Numbered from the stretch's first letter, positions 26,281 through 34,947 are shown. The stretch: DNA of 64,000 nt from Dehalococcoidia bacterium (GCA_020850615.1 JADZEI010000021.1:62001-126000), one strand, 5' to 3'. Translations and numbers: made by a program. The notes: generated from the letters alone by a model not told the origin.

Positions 26281-27810
26281 ATGCTGGCGATAATCGCGGT
26301 TGTCGTCGGCCTCGTGGCACTGGTTATTGGTGTTGGCGTGGGGTTCGCCCTGCGCCGCCGCGCCGATGGAACATCGCTACAACAGGCGGAGGAGCAGGCT
26401 AGCCGGGTCCTCGCCGAGGCCGAAACGAGACAAAAAGAGCTCCTGCTGGAAGCGAAGGAGGAGAACCTCAAGCTCCGCAACACGCTCGATGCGGAGGTCC
26501 GGGAGCGGCGCGCGGAAGCGGCGCGCATCGAACAACGGCTCACCCAGAAGGAAGAGAACCTCGACCGCAAGCTCGAGTCGATCGAGCGCCGCGAACAGTC
26601 CCTTCGCGACCGCGAAGAGAGCATCGAGCGCATCCGGGCGGAGGCCGAGGACCTGCGTCAGCGGCAGCTGACCGAGTTCGAGCGGATCAGCAACCTGACG
26701 ACGGAGGAGGCGCGTCAGCAGCTCCTCCACGCCGTCGAGGGCGAGATCCGCGAGGAAGCGAGCCGCCGGGTCCGCGAGATGGAGAAGGAAGTGGAGACGA
26801 CCGCGGGCCAGCGCGCGCGGAAGATCCTCGCGACCGCCATCCAGCGGTATACGTCCGAAGTCACGGCAGAATCGACCGTCTCCGTGGTGCAGATCCCGAG
26901 CGAGGAGATGAAGGGCCGCATCATCGGCCGCGAAGGGCGCAACATCCGCGCCATCGAAGCGGCCACGGGCGTGGACCTGATCATCGACGACACCCCGGAC
27001 GCGGTGACCGTGAGCTGCTTCGACCCCGTGCGGCGTGAAGTCGCCCGGGTGGCGCTTTCGAACCTGGTGCACGACGGGCGCATCCACCCGACCCGCATCG
27101 AAGAAGCCGTGAACCGCGCCCGCCGCGACGTCGAACAGACGATGGCGGACGCAGCCGAGGCCGCGGCGGCGGAGGCGGGCGTCTTCAACCTGCACCCGGA
27201 GGTGCTCAAGGTGTTCGGGCGGCTGCGCTACCGGACGAGCTACGGGCAGAACGTGATGCGCCACTCGATCGAGACCGCGCACATCGCCGCCCTCATCGCG
27301 CGCGAGATCGGCGCCGATGTCGACGTGGCCCGCGCGGGCGGCTTCCTCCACGACCTCGGCAAGGCTGTCGACCACGAAGTCGAGGGCACGCACGCCCGGA
27401 TCGGCGCGGAGATCGCACGGCGCTACCGCGTCAAGGAGCCGATCGCGCACGCGATCGAGGCGCACCACGAGGAAGTGGAGCCGTCGACGGTCGAGTCGGT
27501 CATCGTGATGATGGCGGACGCGATCAGCGGTGGGCGGCCGGGCGCGCGGCGCGAGTCGCTGGAGAACTACATCAAGCGGCTCGAGACGCTGGAGGGCATC
27601 GCCAAGGGCTTCAAGGGCGTCGATTCGGCGTTCGCGATCCAGGCGGGCCGCGAAATCCGGATCATCGTCCGGCCCGAACAGGTGGACGACCTGGAGGCGA
27701 TGCGGCTCGCGCGGGATGTGAGCAAGCAGATCGAAGAGACGATGGAGTACCCGGGCCAGATCAAGGTCACGGTGGTGCGGGAGACGCGAGCGACCGAGTT
27801 CGCGCGGTAG
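26281..27810 (+). CDS. rny: Ribonuclease Y
   Basis: RNase Y is a membrane-bound endonuclease that starts mRNA decay. The 509-aa protein has one N-terminal helix (AIIAVVVGLVALVIGVGVGF), a charged coiled coil to about residue 200, a KH domain (EMKGRIIGREGRNIRAIEAA), and an HD domain with MRHSIETAHIAAL and the GFLHDLGKA metal site. The order and length match the family. ATG 26281 is used with GAGG seven bases upstream; TTG 26275 is possible. It is followed by ymdB, the usual partner gene. Confidence 0.96.
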   Translation: MLAIIAVVVGLVALVIGVGVGFALRRRADGTSLQQAEEQASRVLAEAETRQKELLLEAKEENLKLRNTLDAEVRERRAEAARIEQRLTQKEENLDRKLESIERREQSLRDREESIERIRAEAEDLRQRQLTEFERISNLTTEEARQQLLHAVEGEIREEASRRVREMEKEVETTAGQRARKILATAIQRYTSEVTAESTVSVVQIPSEEMKGRIIGREGRNIRAIEAATGVDLIIDDTPDAVTVSCFDPVRREVARVALSNLVHDGRIHPTRIEEAVNRARRDVEQTMADAAEAAAAEAGVFNLHPEVLKVFGRLRYRTSYGQNVMRHSIETAHIAALIAREIGADVDVARAGGFLHDLGKAVDHEVEGTHARIGAEIARRYRVKEPIAHAIEAHHEEVEPSTVESVIVMMADAISGGRPGARRESLENYIKRLETLEGIAKGFKGVDSAFAIQAGREIRIIVRPEQVDDLEAMRLARDVSKQIEETMEYPGQIKVTVVRETRATEFAR

Positions 27811-27818
27811 GCGGACGA

Positions 27819-27853
27819 CGGCTGTTGGCTATTAGCTGTTGGCTGTTGGCTGG
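27819..27853. repeat. Heptamer array H4: five copies of TGGCTGT
   Basis: Units CGGCTGT, TGGCTAT, TAGCTGT, TGGCTGT, TGGCTGG. It begins nine bases after the rny stop and shares its third-unit TAGCTGT variant with array H3. Confidence 0.82.
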
Positions 27854-27892
27854 CAGCTCTGGCCGGCGGCCCCTGGTGCCATGGGCGGCGGG

Positions 27893-27930
27893 CCCTCACC
27901 CCCGGCCGCTCTCCCGTGCGCGGGAGAGGG
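27893..27930. repeat. Palindromic CCCTCACCCC-type intergenic element with hairpin
   Basis: The run CCCTCACCCCCGGCCGCTCT is followed by CTCTCCCG-TGCG-CGGGAGAG (27909-27928), an 8-bp stem with a 4-base loop. Elements of this wording are common in intergenic DNA of many bacteria. It lies between rny and ymdB and could weaken read-through. Confidence 0.55.
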
Positions 27931-27957
27931 GAGAGAGCGACTAACAGGAGTCGACGG

Positions 27958-28728
27958 ATGCGGTTGCTGTTCCTGGGCGACATCGTCGGGAGTTGCGGGC
28001 GGGATGCGGTGTGCGGGGCGGTGCCGGGGCTGCGTCGGGAGCTGGGGCTCGATTATGTCGTGGTGAACGGTGAGAACATCGCGGGCGGGCGCGGGATCAC
28101 CCCGCGCGACGCGGACGACCTCTTCCGTGCGGGCGTCGACATCATCACCGGCGGGAACCACTCGTTTCAGCACCGCGAGGTGTACGAGTACATGGAGGAC
28201 ACGCCCGGGCTGCTGCGGCCGATCAACTACCCCGAGGGCGTTCCGGGCCACGGGGTCGCGACCTTCGGCCAGCTGACCGTGATCAACGTCATCGGGCGGA
28301 CGTTCATGGGCGGCGACTACGGCGACCCCTTCCGCGCGGTCGATGCGGCGCTGGCGCGGGTGAAGCCGGGCCAGTTCGTCCTGGTCGACCTGCACGCGGA
28401 GGCGACGAGCGAGAAGCAGGCGATGGGCTGGTACCTCGATGGGCGCGTCACGGCCGTGGTGGGCACGCACACGCACGTTCCGACCGCGGACCAGCGGCTC
28501 CTCCCGAAGGGCACGGCGTTCTGCAGCGACGCGGGGATGTGCGGCGCGCGGGACTCGATCATCGGCGACGAGGTGGAGGCGGTGCTCCGCCGCTTCCTGA
28601 CGCAGATGCCCACGCGGCTGCCCGCGGCGAAGGGCCCGGCCGTGCTCAACGGCCTGCTGATCGACGCCGACGACGCGACCCAGCTCGCAACGGGCATCGA
28701 GCGCTGCGACCGGCGCGTGGGCTGGTAG
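27958..28728 (+). CDS. ymdB: YmdB-family metallophosphoesterase
   Basis: YmdB proteins are binuclear-metal phosphoesterases; the Bacillus protein hydrolyses 2',3'-cyclic nucleotides and affects RNase Y. The 256-aa protein shows all metal ligands: FLGDIVGSCGRDA, VVNGENIAGGRGIT, TGGNHSF, DLHAEATSEK and VVGTHTHVPTAD, and ends with the usual IERCDRRVGW-type tail. ATG 27958 has AGGAG eight bases upstream. Its position next to rny matches the common rny-ymdB order. Its stop codon touches the stop codon of the convergent LuxR-type gene without a single base between. Confidence 0.94.
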   Translation: MRLLFLGDIVGSCGRDAVCGAVPGLRRELGLDYVVVNGENIAGGRGITPRDADDLFRAGVDIITGGNHSFQHREVYEYMEDTPGLLRPINYPEGVPGHGVATFGQLTVINVIGRTFMGGDYGDPFRAVDAALARVKPGQFVLVDLHAEATSEKQAMGWYLDGRVTAVVGTHTHVPTADQRLLPKGTAFCSDAGMCGARDSIIGDEVEAVLRRFLTQMPTRLPAAKGPAVLNGLLIDADDATQLATGIERCDRRVGW

Positions 28729-30048
28729 TCAGTCGCCGGGCGGGATCCAGACGCCGACTGCGCAGCCACGCACGCTGAGCGCGGTGAGTATCGCTACCGG
28801 TTCGGGCAGGTCGACCCGGCGCGGCGCTCCGTCGATTTCGATGGCAAGCGCGAAGATGGGATCCCCCCGCCCGGACGAGAACGCATGGACAACCGCGGGC
28901 CCTCCCCACACCTGGCATTGCCGGATGCCTTCCAGCCCGGGCATCAGCGGCCGGGCCCGTTCCTGCGCGGCAGCCAACGCCAGCATGCCGGGTACGACCT
29001 CGTCTCGCGCTCGTTCGCCCGGGACCCAGGTGCCATCGGTCGCTGCGATATCCCGTGCCCACGTGCGGACGGGTGGCGGTGAGCTCAGCGGGACCTCGAA
29101 GACCTCCGGCGCGGCGATGATCAGCTCCGAACCGTGCCATTCGAGCACGAGGACCGGGCGTCCGGTGAACTCAGCGGGCGGTTCGAGCATCGCGCCGCCG
29201 CCATCGATATCGAGGTATGCGAGGATGCCGTCGTAGCTGAAGGCAACCCGCCGGGAATCGGGGGCCCAGAGGATGGTCGGGCCAAGCGCCGCAGCGCCAT
29301 CGTCAAGCTGGACCGGCATATCCACGGACGCGACCCGGTCGCCGTCCGGCGTGAAGATGTGCGCACGCGTGTGCTCGAACACGGCGATGTGGCGGCCGTC
29401 GGGCGACCACAGGGGTTCGGCGAAGCCGTCGAAGAGCACCCGGGAGTCACCGGATTCGACATCGAAGATACGGACGGCGGCGCGATCTTCCGGCGTGTCC
29501 GGGATGCTCTCGACCACGACGATCCAGCGGCCGTCCGCGGACCACCGCGGCGCGAAGCCCAAGGGGAAGAAGGGATCGCCGAGACGGCGCGTCTTGCCGT
29601 CGTCCGTGAGCACGACGAGGTGGGCGGGGACGAGCTGGCCGGGCGGGTCTTCGACGCCGTCGGGCGCGATGTAGGCGACCTGGTAGGCACCGGGGTCGTG
29701 CGCCTCGTCCTCGCGGGCGAGGCTGGTGAGGAGCCAGAGGCCGCCGGCGACGGCGACCACGCCAGCTGCGCCGCCTGCGACCCACTTCGCTGCGGGCAGG
29801 GCGAATAGCCGGGCGAGGCGGGCGCGCGGGCTGCGCTGCGCGTCCCGCCAGGCGGCCGCGGCCTCTTCGCGCGAATCAACGCCGAGCTTGGCCAGGATCT
29901 CCGAGACGTGGTACTTCGCGCCGTCCAGCGTCATGCCCAGCGCCGTGGCGATGGCGTAGTTCGTCTCGCCCGCGGCGACCCGGGCCAGCACCTGCTTCTG
30001 CGTGTCCGTCAGCCGGTCGATCTGCGCCCGCGTTGCCCCGCTGCTCAT
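28729..30048 (-). CDS. Membrane-bound LuxR-type regulator with external beta-propeller
   Basis: The 439-aa protein has an N-terminal LuxR/GerE helix-turn-helix: DTQKQVLARVAAGETNYAIA then ALGMTLDGAKYHVSEILAKL (residues about 14-60). After a basic linker comes one helix, WVAGGAAGVVAVAGGLWLL, around residue 100. The outer part is a PD40/TolB-like propeller with repeats such as PRWSADGRWIVVVES, PLWSPDGRHIAVFE and LWAPDSRRVAFSYD. This architecture suggests a one-component sensor that binds a ligand outside and DNA inside. No response-regulator domain or partner kinase is present. The target genes are unknown. Confidence 0.85.
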   Translation of the reverse strand: MSSGATRAQIDRLTDTQKQVLARVAAGETNYAIATALGMTLDGAKYHVSEILAKLGVDSREEAAAAWRDAQRSPRARLARLFALPAAKWVAGGAAGVVAVAGGLWLLTSLAREDEAHDPGAYQVAYIAPDGVEDPPGQLVPAHLVVLTDDGKTRRLGDPFFPLGFAPRWSADGRWIVVVESIPDTPEDRAAVRIFDVESGDSRVLFDGFAEPLWSPDGRHIAVFEHTRAHIFTPDGDRVASVDMPVQLDDGAAALGPTILWAPDSRRVAFSYDGILAYLDIDGGGAMLEPPAEFTGRPVLVLEWHGSELIIAAPEVFEVPLSSPPPVRTWARDIAATDGTWVPGERARDEVVPGMLALAAAQERARPLMPGLEGIRQCQVWGGPAVVHAFSSGRGDPIFALAIEIDGAPRRVDLPEPVAILTALSVRGCAVGVWIPPGD

Positions 30049-30200
30049 GGCGCGGCATTGTGCACCGGCCGCCCGCGCGCCGTCCTACCCGATGCGCGAT
30101 ATTGCGGTTCGCGTTTCGGCGAGGTGCTGCCGAGCGGGCGAACGCTCCTTTTCCACGTGTTGATGCTACGTTGGTTGGGCAAATCCCGGAGGTGAGACAG

Positions 30201-30764
30201 TTGGACGATCAGCTACGTGACCGCGGTAAGTCCCTCGAAGAGGAGTTCTTCCAGCGGCAGAACGCCGAGCTGGTGGCGAAGCTCCGCGCGACCCAGGCGC
30301 GGGACGAGGCGCGGAGCCACATGGCCGCGGCGACCGGCATCACGCACGCCGAAGCGCTCGACAGGCTCCTCGACCACGGGCTTTCGCCGGCGAGCGTGGC
30401 CGCGCTGGCCCTGGCGCCGCTCGTCGCCGTGGCCTGGGCCGACCGCAAGCTCGAAGACAAGGAGCGCGCGGAGGTGCTCAAAGAAGCGGCCGACTCGGGC
30501 GTCACGCAGGGCAGCGCCGAGTACGAGCTGCTCGAATCGTGGCTCCAGCAGGCGCCCCCGGCGACGCTGATGGAGGCGTGGGGCGGCTATGCCCGCGCCG
30601 TCTCGGCCGACCTCGACGAAGCGGAGCGCACGGAGTTCCGCGAGGCGATCGTGGCGCGGGCGAAAGCCATCGCGAAGGCGGCCGGCGGGTTCGCAGGCAT
30701 GGGCAAGACATCGCCCGAAGAAGAGCGCACGCTCGCGGAGATCAGCGCGGCCCTTTCCGGCTGA
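30201..30764 (+). CDS. TerB-like domain protein
   Basis: The 187-aa soluble helical protein starts MDDQLRDRGKSLEEEFFQRQ (TTG start with GGAGGTGA upstream). Its core LAPLVAVAWADRKLEDKERA then EVLKEAADSG resembles the acidic first helices of TerB, a tellurite-resistance and metal-linked family. The last 30 residues, GMGKTSPEEERTLAEISAAL, are another short helix. No other ter genes are nearby, so a role in tellurite resistance is not implied. A terminator follows. Confidence 0.6.
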   Translation: MDDQLRDRGKSLEEEFFQRQNAELVAKLRATQARDEARSHMAAATGITHAEALDRLLDHGLSPASVAALALAPLVAVAWADRKLEDKERAEVLKEAADSGVTQGSAEYELLESWLQQAPPATLMEAWGGYARAVSADLDEAERTEFREAIVARAKAIAKAAGGFAGMGKTSPEEERTLAEISAALSG

Positions 30765-30787
30765 GGCAGCTCGTCCGCGATCAATCG

Positions 30788-30819
30788 AAGGCCGCGCCCG
30801 GCATGGGTGCGGCCTTTTT
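30788..30819. terminator. Bidirectional Rho-independent terminator
   Basis: AAGGCCGCGCCC and GGGTGCGGCCTT pair with one mismatch around GGCAT, followed by TTTTT on the plus strand and preceded on the other side by a moderately T-rich run when read in reverse. It serves the TerB-like gene and the convergent esterase gene. Confidence 0.85.
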
Positions 30820-30823
30820 GTGG

Positions 30824-31735
30824 TCAGGCGGTGTGCTGGCGGATCCAGTCGCACATCTCTTCGACGGCGGTGGCAGCCTCAGGCGGCTCGACGCCCGTAT
30901 CGACGAACCAGGCGCCGTCCTCGGGGTACTTCGGGCCGTACTGGAGGCGGCAGCCGCCGTTCAGGATCCAGATGTGCTCGACATCGGGGTACTCGCTGAT
31001 CTTCACGGTCACGCCGGCCGCGCGGGCGTTCGCGGCGAGCCGGACACTGTCGTCGTGGCAGACATCGCGGCCGGCAGCCTGGATGAGCAGCGGCGGCAGC
31101 CCGCGGAGGTCCCGGTACACCGGCGAATGGCGCGGGTCGTAGGGGTCGACGCCGCCAGTGGAGAGCAGCGTCGCGGAGAGACGCTCGACCAGCTCGCGGC
31201 GGATGTCGAAGCGGTTGCGCACCGGGTCATCGAGCGAGGGTGTGTTCAGGGCGATGTCGGCCCAGAGCGAGTTGAGCATCCCGCAGGCGGGCATCGGGAT
31301 GCCCAGGTCGCGGCAGTCGGCCATGAGAGAGACCGTGAGCGAGCCGCCCGCGGAGTCGCCGCCCACCGCCACGCGCTCGGGTTCGAACCCGCCGGGGCCG
31401 ATGAGGTGCTGGTAGACGGCGAGGACATCCTCGTGCGCCGCGGGGAAGGGGAAGCGCGGGGCGAGCCGGTAGTCCGGCGCCACGACGCGGCCGCCGGTCC
31501 CGAGCGCGAGGCGGGCGGCCGCGCGGCGAGCCCACTTCGCGCAGCCACTGGAATACCCGCCGCCGTGGAGGTAGAGCACGACGAGCCCCGGGTCGGTGGG
31601 CCCACCCGCCGGCGCGGTCCACTCGACGGGAACCCCGCCGAGCTCGTCGCGGGTGAAGGTCACCCCCTCGGGCTCACTGATGAGCAGCGCGAAGAACTGC
31701 TCCTGCTGGGCGATCTGTTCGGCGAGCGAGGTCAT
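30824..31735 (-). CDS. Alpha/beta hydrolase, hormone-sensitive lipase family
   Basis: The 303-aa esterase shows the HSL-family oxyanion motif YLHGGGYSSG, the nucleophile elbow GGDSAGGSL, RDVCHDDS with the acid and EHIW with the His. The substrate is probably a short-chain ester, but this cannot be read from sequence. ATG 31735 is used; its ribosome site AAGGAC is part of a heptamer array, in a diverged unit (GAAGGAC). It ends four bases before the shared terminator. Confidence 0.87.
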   Translation of the reverse strand: MTSLAEQIAQQEQFFALLISEPEGVTFTRDELGGVPVEWTAPAGGPTDPGLVVLYLHGGGYSSGCAKWARRAAARLALGTGGRVVAPDYRLAPRFPFPAAHEDVLAVYQHLIGPGGFEPERVAVGGDSAGGSLTVSLMADCRDLGIPMPACGMLNSLWADIALNTPSLDDPVRNRFDIRRELVERLSATLLSTGGVDPYDPRHSPVYRDLRGLPPLLIQAAGRDVCHDDSVRLAANARAAGVTVKISEYPDVEHIWILNGGCRLQYGPKYPEDGAWFVDTGVEPPEAATAVEEMCDWIRQHTA

Positions 31736-31736
31736 C

Positions 31737-31764
31737 GTTGTCCGTCCTTCGTTGTCCGTTGTCC
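31737..31764. repeat. Heptamer array H5: GTTGTCC units
   Basis: Units GTTGTCC, GTCCTTC, GTTGTCC, GTTGTCC. On the minus strand this is GGACAAC repeats, and the diverged unit GAAGGAC supplies the esterase ribosome site. It is an inverted copy of array H6. Confidence 0.8.
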
Positions 31765-31819
31765 GGACCAACCGTCGCGGATTGTAGGCCGTCTCGCGTC
31801 CGATGGCTGCGCATCGGGT

Positions 31820-31847
31820 AACGGCGAACGGACAACGGACAACGCCC
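31820..31847. repeat. Heptamer array H6: AACGGAC units
   Basis: Units AACGGCG, AACGGAC, AACGGAC, AACGCCC, touching the stop codon of the beta-lactamase-fold gene. Bases 31829-31843 pair perfectly with 31751-31765 in array H5, a 15-bp inverted repeat 63 bases apart. Confidence 0.8.
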
Positions 31848-32848
31848 TACGGGTAGCGCGCCTGGAACGTGTCCCACGCCAGGCGGGAGAGCTCCTGGGC
31901 GGTCGGGATGTCGTCGTACTTCACGGGGACGGCTTCGGAGAGGAAGGTGATGGCGTAGGCGTACTCGCGGCCGCCGCGGTAGAAGCGGACGATACCGGCG
32001 TCGCTATCGATGTAGCCGTCGGGGTTCCAGAAGAAGCCGTTCTTGTGGCTGACGACGGCTTCGGGCGGGAGCGCGGCGGTGAGGTAGTTGAGCCCGGGCT
32101 TCACGTTCGTCATCGCTTCGAGCAGGTAGGAGCGGCCCGGCTCGCCGAAAATCTGGCCGTGGTAGAGCATCGAAAGCGCGCGGTTCACCTCGATCGCCGT
32201 CACCCAGTTGTTCGGGTCCACGCCCACGGTGTCCCCGGGGAAGGCGGGCGGGTGGTCGAGGATGATCTCGTCGAGGCCGAGGCTGGCGATGAGCTCCCGG
32301 GTGCGCGATACGCCCATGACCGGGTCGCCGTCGCCCGCGATCGTGTAGAGGTAGTAGGCCGCGAGCGCGTCGCTGGCCCAGATCGTCTGGCGGATGAGCG
32401 CGTCGACGGTGTCGATCGAGACGCGGTCGCCGTGCCAGTCGGCGACCGAGCGGGCGAGGACGAAGAAGTTCGCGACGCAGCCGGAGAGCTGGTAGCGGTC
32501 GCCGTAAACGTGCACGGTCTCGCCGGTCTGGAGGTCCGTGACGGCGACGGCGAGGCGTCCGCCGGACCAGTCCTCCGCGATCGCGCGCTCCATCTGGGCC
32601 TGGAGGGCGAGGAGGTCCTCGCCGGGCGGCGGCGGCACGTCAGGCGGCGGGGTGGGCGTTAGCGGGGGCGGAGTCGCGATATCGGTGACGGCGATGCCGG
32701 GGATGATGACGATATTCGGCCAGGGGCGGCCGGGCTTGCTCGGGAGCGGCGCGGCGCTGCCGGCCGCGGCCATCAACAGGAACGCGACGCCGGCCGCGAG
32801 CAGGGCCGCTGCGACGGAAGCTGGGAGCCAGCGATGACGTGGGGCCAC
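31847..32848 (-). CDS. Secreted protein with beta-lactamase/serine-hydrolase fold, active site degenerate
   Basis: The 333-aa protein starts with a signal or anchor (WLPASVAAALLAAGVAFLLM), then a Pro-rich linker (TPPPLTPTPPPDVPPPPG) and a class A beta-lactamase-type domain. VAVTDLQTGETVHVYGDRYQ is the expected strand pair. The position of the catalytic Ser-x-x-Lys reads CVAN (QLSGCVANFFV), the SDN region reads SDALAA, and KTG reads HKNG. It is therefore probably not a working beta-lactamase. GTG 32848 fits AAGGG upstream. It may bind cell-wall material. Confidence 0.7.
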   Translation of the reverse strand: MAPRHRWLPASVAAALLAAGVAFLLMAAAGSAAPLPSKPGRPWPNIVIIPGIAVTDIATPPPLTPTPPPDVPPPPGEDLLALQAQMERAIAEDWSGGRLAVAVTDLQTGETVHVYGDRYQLSGCVANFFVLARSVADWHGDRVSIDTVDALIRQTIWASDALAAYYLYTIAGDGDPVMGVSRTRELIASLGLDEIILDHPPAFPGDTVGVDPNNWVTAIEVNRALSMLYHGQIFGEPGRSYLLEAMTNVKPGLNYLTAALPPEAVVSHKNGFFWNPDGYIDSDAGIVRFYRGGREYAYAITFLSEAVPVKYDDIPTAQELSRLAWDTFQARYP

Positions 32849-33014
32849 TCGACACCCTTGATTCGCTTTTGCCGAACTATCTCGCGAAAACGGCGTCGTC
32901 GGTAGTCCTGTCGCCGAGATGTCATAGACCGGAAGCTGACCTTCATCGCGAAACGATGGTGGTTTCGCATAACGCGCCAACGTACACTCGCCCATCGCGA
33001 CGAGGAGGATGGCT

Positions 33015-33428
33015 ATGCCGACACCTACTGGCGGCGGGACGAAGGCTGACCCGTGGACGCTGACCACGCCAAGTGGCGGATCCGAATACACCGTGTACCG
33101 GGATGAGGCGGCCGACCCGCCGGCGCTCGTGTGCCAGGTGGGCAAGACCGAGCTGCGCTACGCCCTCCGCTGCATCGAGGACCTGCAGACGATGCTCAGG
33201 GCCCACGGCGCCTGGATGCCGCTCGGCAGCGCGGACGAGCAGAAGCCCGCCGCCGCGGGCACGGTCGAGGCGTGGGGACGGTCGGAGTCGAACCCGGTGG
33301 GCGGCTGGTACGGGCTGCGCAAGGGGTATCGCGGGCGGTTCGGCATGTACGTGCCGCCGGTGCTCGAAGCGCTGGGGCTCGCGGAGGTGGAGCACCAGCC
33401 GCGCAACAACCGCATGCGGGCGATCTGA
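33015..33428 (+). CDS. Small conserved protein of unknown function
   Basis: The 137-aa soluble protein has a well-ordered, conserved-looking sequence: KADPWTLTTPSGGSEYTVYR, PPALVCQVGKTELRYALRC, then HGAWMPLGSADEQKP, GTVEAWGRSESNPVGGWYGL and a C-terminal GMYVPPVLEALGLAEVEH. Full-length proteins of this type occur as single-domain genes, but I recall no assigned function. ATG 33015 is preferred to ATG 33009, because AGGAGG lies six bases before it. It diverges from the beta-lactamase-fold gene. Confidence 0.75.
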   Translation: MPTPTGGGTKADPWTLTTPSGGSEYTVYRDEAADPPALVCQVGKTELRYALRCIEDLQTMLRAHGAWMPLGSADEQKPAAAGTVEAWGRSESNPVGGWYGLRKGYRGRFGMYVPPVLEALGLAEVEHQPRNNRMRAI

Positions 33429-33513
33429 GCCGGCGCCTGCGGCGTCGGGTGTCTCGGGGCCCACCCGGTAGCGCGCGGGGAGCGCAGCCCGGGCCTCTGG
33501 TAGCATCGGGCGG

Positions 33514-34362
33514 ATGGCAATTGGCGACTTCCACCTGCACAGCACGGCCAGCGACGGCGTGCACACGCCCACCTGGGTGATGGAGACGGCGGCGGCGCGC
33601 GGCGTGCGCGTCCTTTCGCTCACCGACCACGATTCGACCGAGGGCTGGGCCGAGGCGAAGTCCGCGGCGGACCGGCTGGGGCTGCGGCTCATCCCCGGGA
33701 TCGAGCTCAGCACCGACATGGGGCCGATCGACACGCACCTGCTCGCCTTCGGGTTCGACATCGAAGACCGGCCGCTCCAGGACTTCCTGAAGAGCCAGCG
33801 CGACGGCCGCATCGGGCGGACGCATCGCATCGTCGAGATCCTGCGCGAGAACGGGATGCCGCTCGACGTAAAGCGCGTGTTCGAAATCGCGGGAGAGGCG
33901 ACGGTGGGGCGGCCGCACGTCGCCCGTGCGCTGGTCGAAGCCGGCCACGTCGCGAGCGTCCAGGAGGCATTCGACCTCTGGCTCGGGAACGGCAAGGCGG
34001 CGGATGTCGATCGCCCGAAGCTTTCGCCGCAGGACGCGATCGCGAAGATCCACGAAGCCGGCGGCGTGGTGTTCTGCGCGCACGCCGTGTTCATGGGCGA
34101 CGAGTACCCGGCGCTGGTGGAGCAACTCACCGCCTGGGGCCTGGATGGCCTCGAGACCTATTACAAGCACTACGACGCCGAGACGGTGGAGACGATGCGC
34201 CAGCTCGGCACGCGGCTCGGCCTGGCCCTTTCCGGCGGAAGCGACTACCACGGCCTGGGCAACCCGGACGACCGCGAGATCGGCGACATCCCCTTCCCGG
34301 ATGCAGCGGTAGAGGCGTTCGTGGGGTACCTGGAGGGGCGGGGAGTGGACACGGGGACCTAG
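33514..34362 (+). CDS. PHP-domain phosphoesterase
   Basis: The 282-aa protein has the PHP metal-binding motifs in order: GDFHLHSTASDG, LSLTDHDST, PGIELST, DTHLLAF, then RPHVARAL, FCAHAV and SGGSDYHG. This set, including the insertion in the middle, is typical of the YciV/RNase AM group that cuts 3',5'-bisphosphorylated nucleotides or 5' ends of short RNAs. The ribosome site is weak (GGGCGG). It lies after the unknown 137-aa gene on the same strand and before a repeat region. Confidence 0.88.
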   Translation: MAIGDFHLHSTASDGVHTPTWVMETAAARGVRVLSLTDHDSTEGWAEAKSAADRLGLRLIPGIELSTDMGPIDTHLLAFGFDIEDRPLQDFLKSQRDGRIGRTHRIVEILRENGMPLDVKRVFEIAGEATVGRPHVARALVEAGHVASVQEAFDLWLGNGKAADVDRPKLSPQDAIAKIHEAGGVVFCAHAVFMGDEYPALVEQLTAWGLDGLETYYKHYDAETVETMRQLGTRLGLALSGGSDYHGLGNPDDREIGDIPFPDAAVEAFVGYLEGRGVDTGT

Positions 34363-34440
34363 GGATTCCGATTTCCGCCGGGCTGATGCGGAAAGCGGCT
34401 GACGTGTGGCCTCGATGCCAGGGCCTTCGGGCATGCCGTC

Positions 34441-34592
34441 GCGCGATCAGTAGCGCGTGCGTGAGCGAGCGCCCGGCCGCGCCCCGGTACTCAGCCTCGC
34501 GACAGCGGGCCCACCGCCCGCGACGAGCCGGGCGGTCGCGGAGCTCCCGCCCTCGGGGCGGCGGCTGCCGCAGTGCATGCGTTGGGCTGACG
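34441..34592. repeat. GC-rich dispersed repeat, copy 2
   Basis: Shares its first 61 bases almost completely (59 of 61) with 34682-34742, beginning GCGCGATCAGTAGCGCG and ending GGTACTCAGCCTCGCG. It continues with CCGCGACGAGCCGGGCGG and GGCTGCCGCAGTGCATGCG, which recur in copy 3. Confidence 0.75.
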
Positions 34593-34681
34593 CCAGCGCC
34601 CACGAGGGGCGCGGCTACGCCGGGTGTCGCGCAGGGCATGACCGGTAGCCGCCGCCGGGAGGCTGGTACGCCATGGCGGCC

Positions 34682-34890
34682 GCGCGATCAGTAGCGCGGG
34701 CGTGAGCGAGCGCCCGGGCGCGCCCCGGTACTCAGCCTCGCGGCTGCGCGACCGTCGCCCGCGACGAGCCTCACGCGACGAGCCGGGCGGTCGCGGAGCT
34801 CCCGCCCTCGGCCGCGGCTGCCGCGGGGCATGCGTTGGGCTGACGCACCGCCGAGGCTGGGCTCGGCGGACTACCGCTGCGCGGCTGGGG
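34682..34890. repeat. GC-rich dispersed repeat, copy 3
   Basis: Copy of 34441-34592 shifted by 241 bases, with an extra CACGCGACGAGCC-like duplication in the middle. Its tail, CCGAGGCTGGGCTCGGCGGA and CTACCGCTGCGCGGCTG, is the inverted match to copy 1 near 23461-23530. Confidence 0.75.
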
Positions 34891-34947
34891 GCGGCGGCGG
34901 CGCGGGGGCGGTTCGACTGCCGGCCGCGAACCGCGGACAATCGGGCC

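Larger units (their letters stand above)
34363..34947. other. 585-bp intergenic region filled with dispersed repeats
   Basis: No gene was found. It contains two direct copies of the GC-rich dispersed repeat (34441-34592 and 34682-34847), a tail (34848-34890) that matches copy 1 at 23461-23530 in reverse, and the upstream region of fabZ. Only the first 78 bases are free of repeat similarity. Confidence 0.75.
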
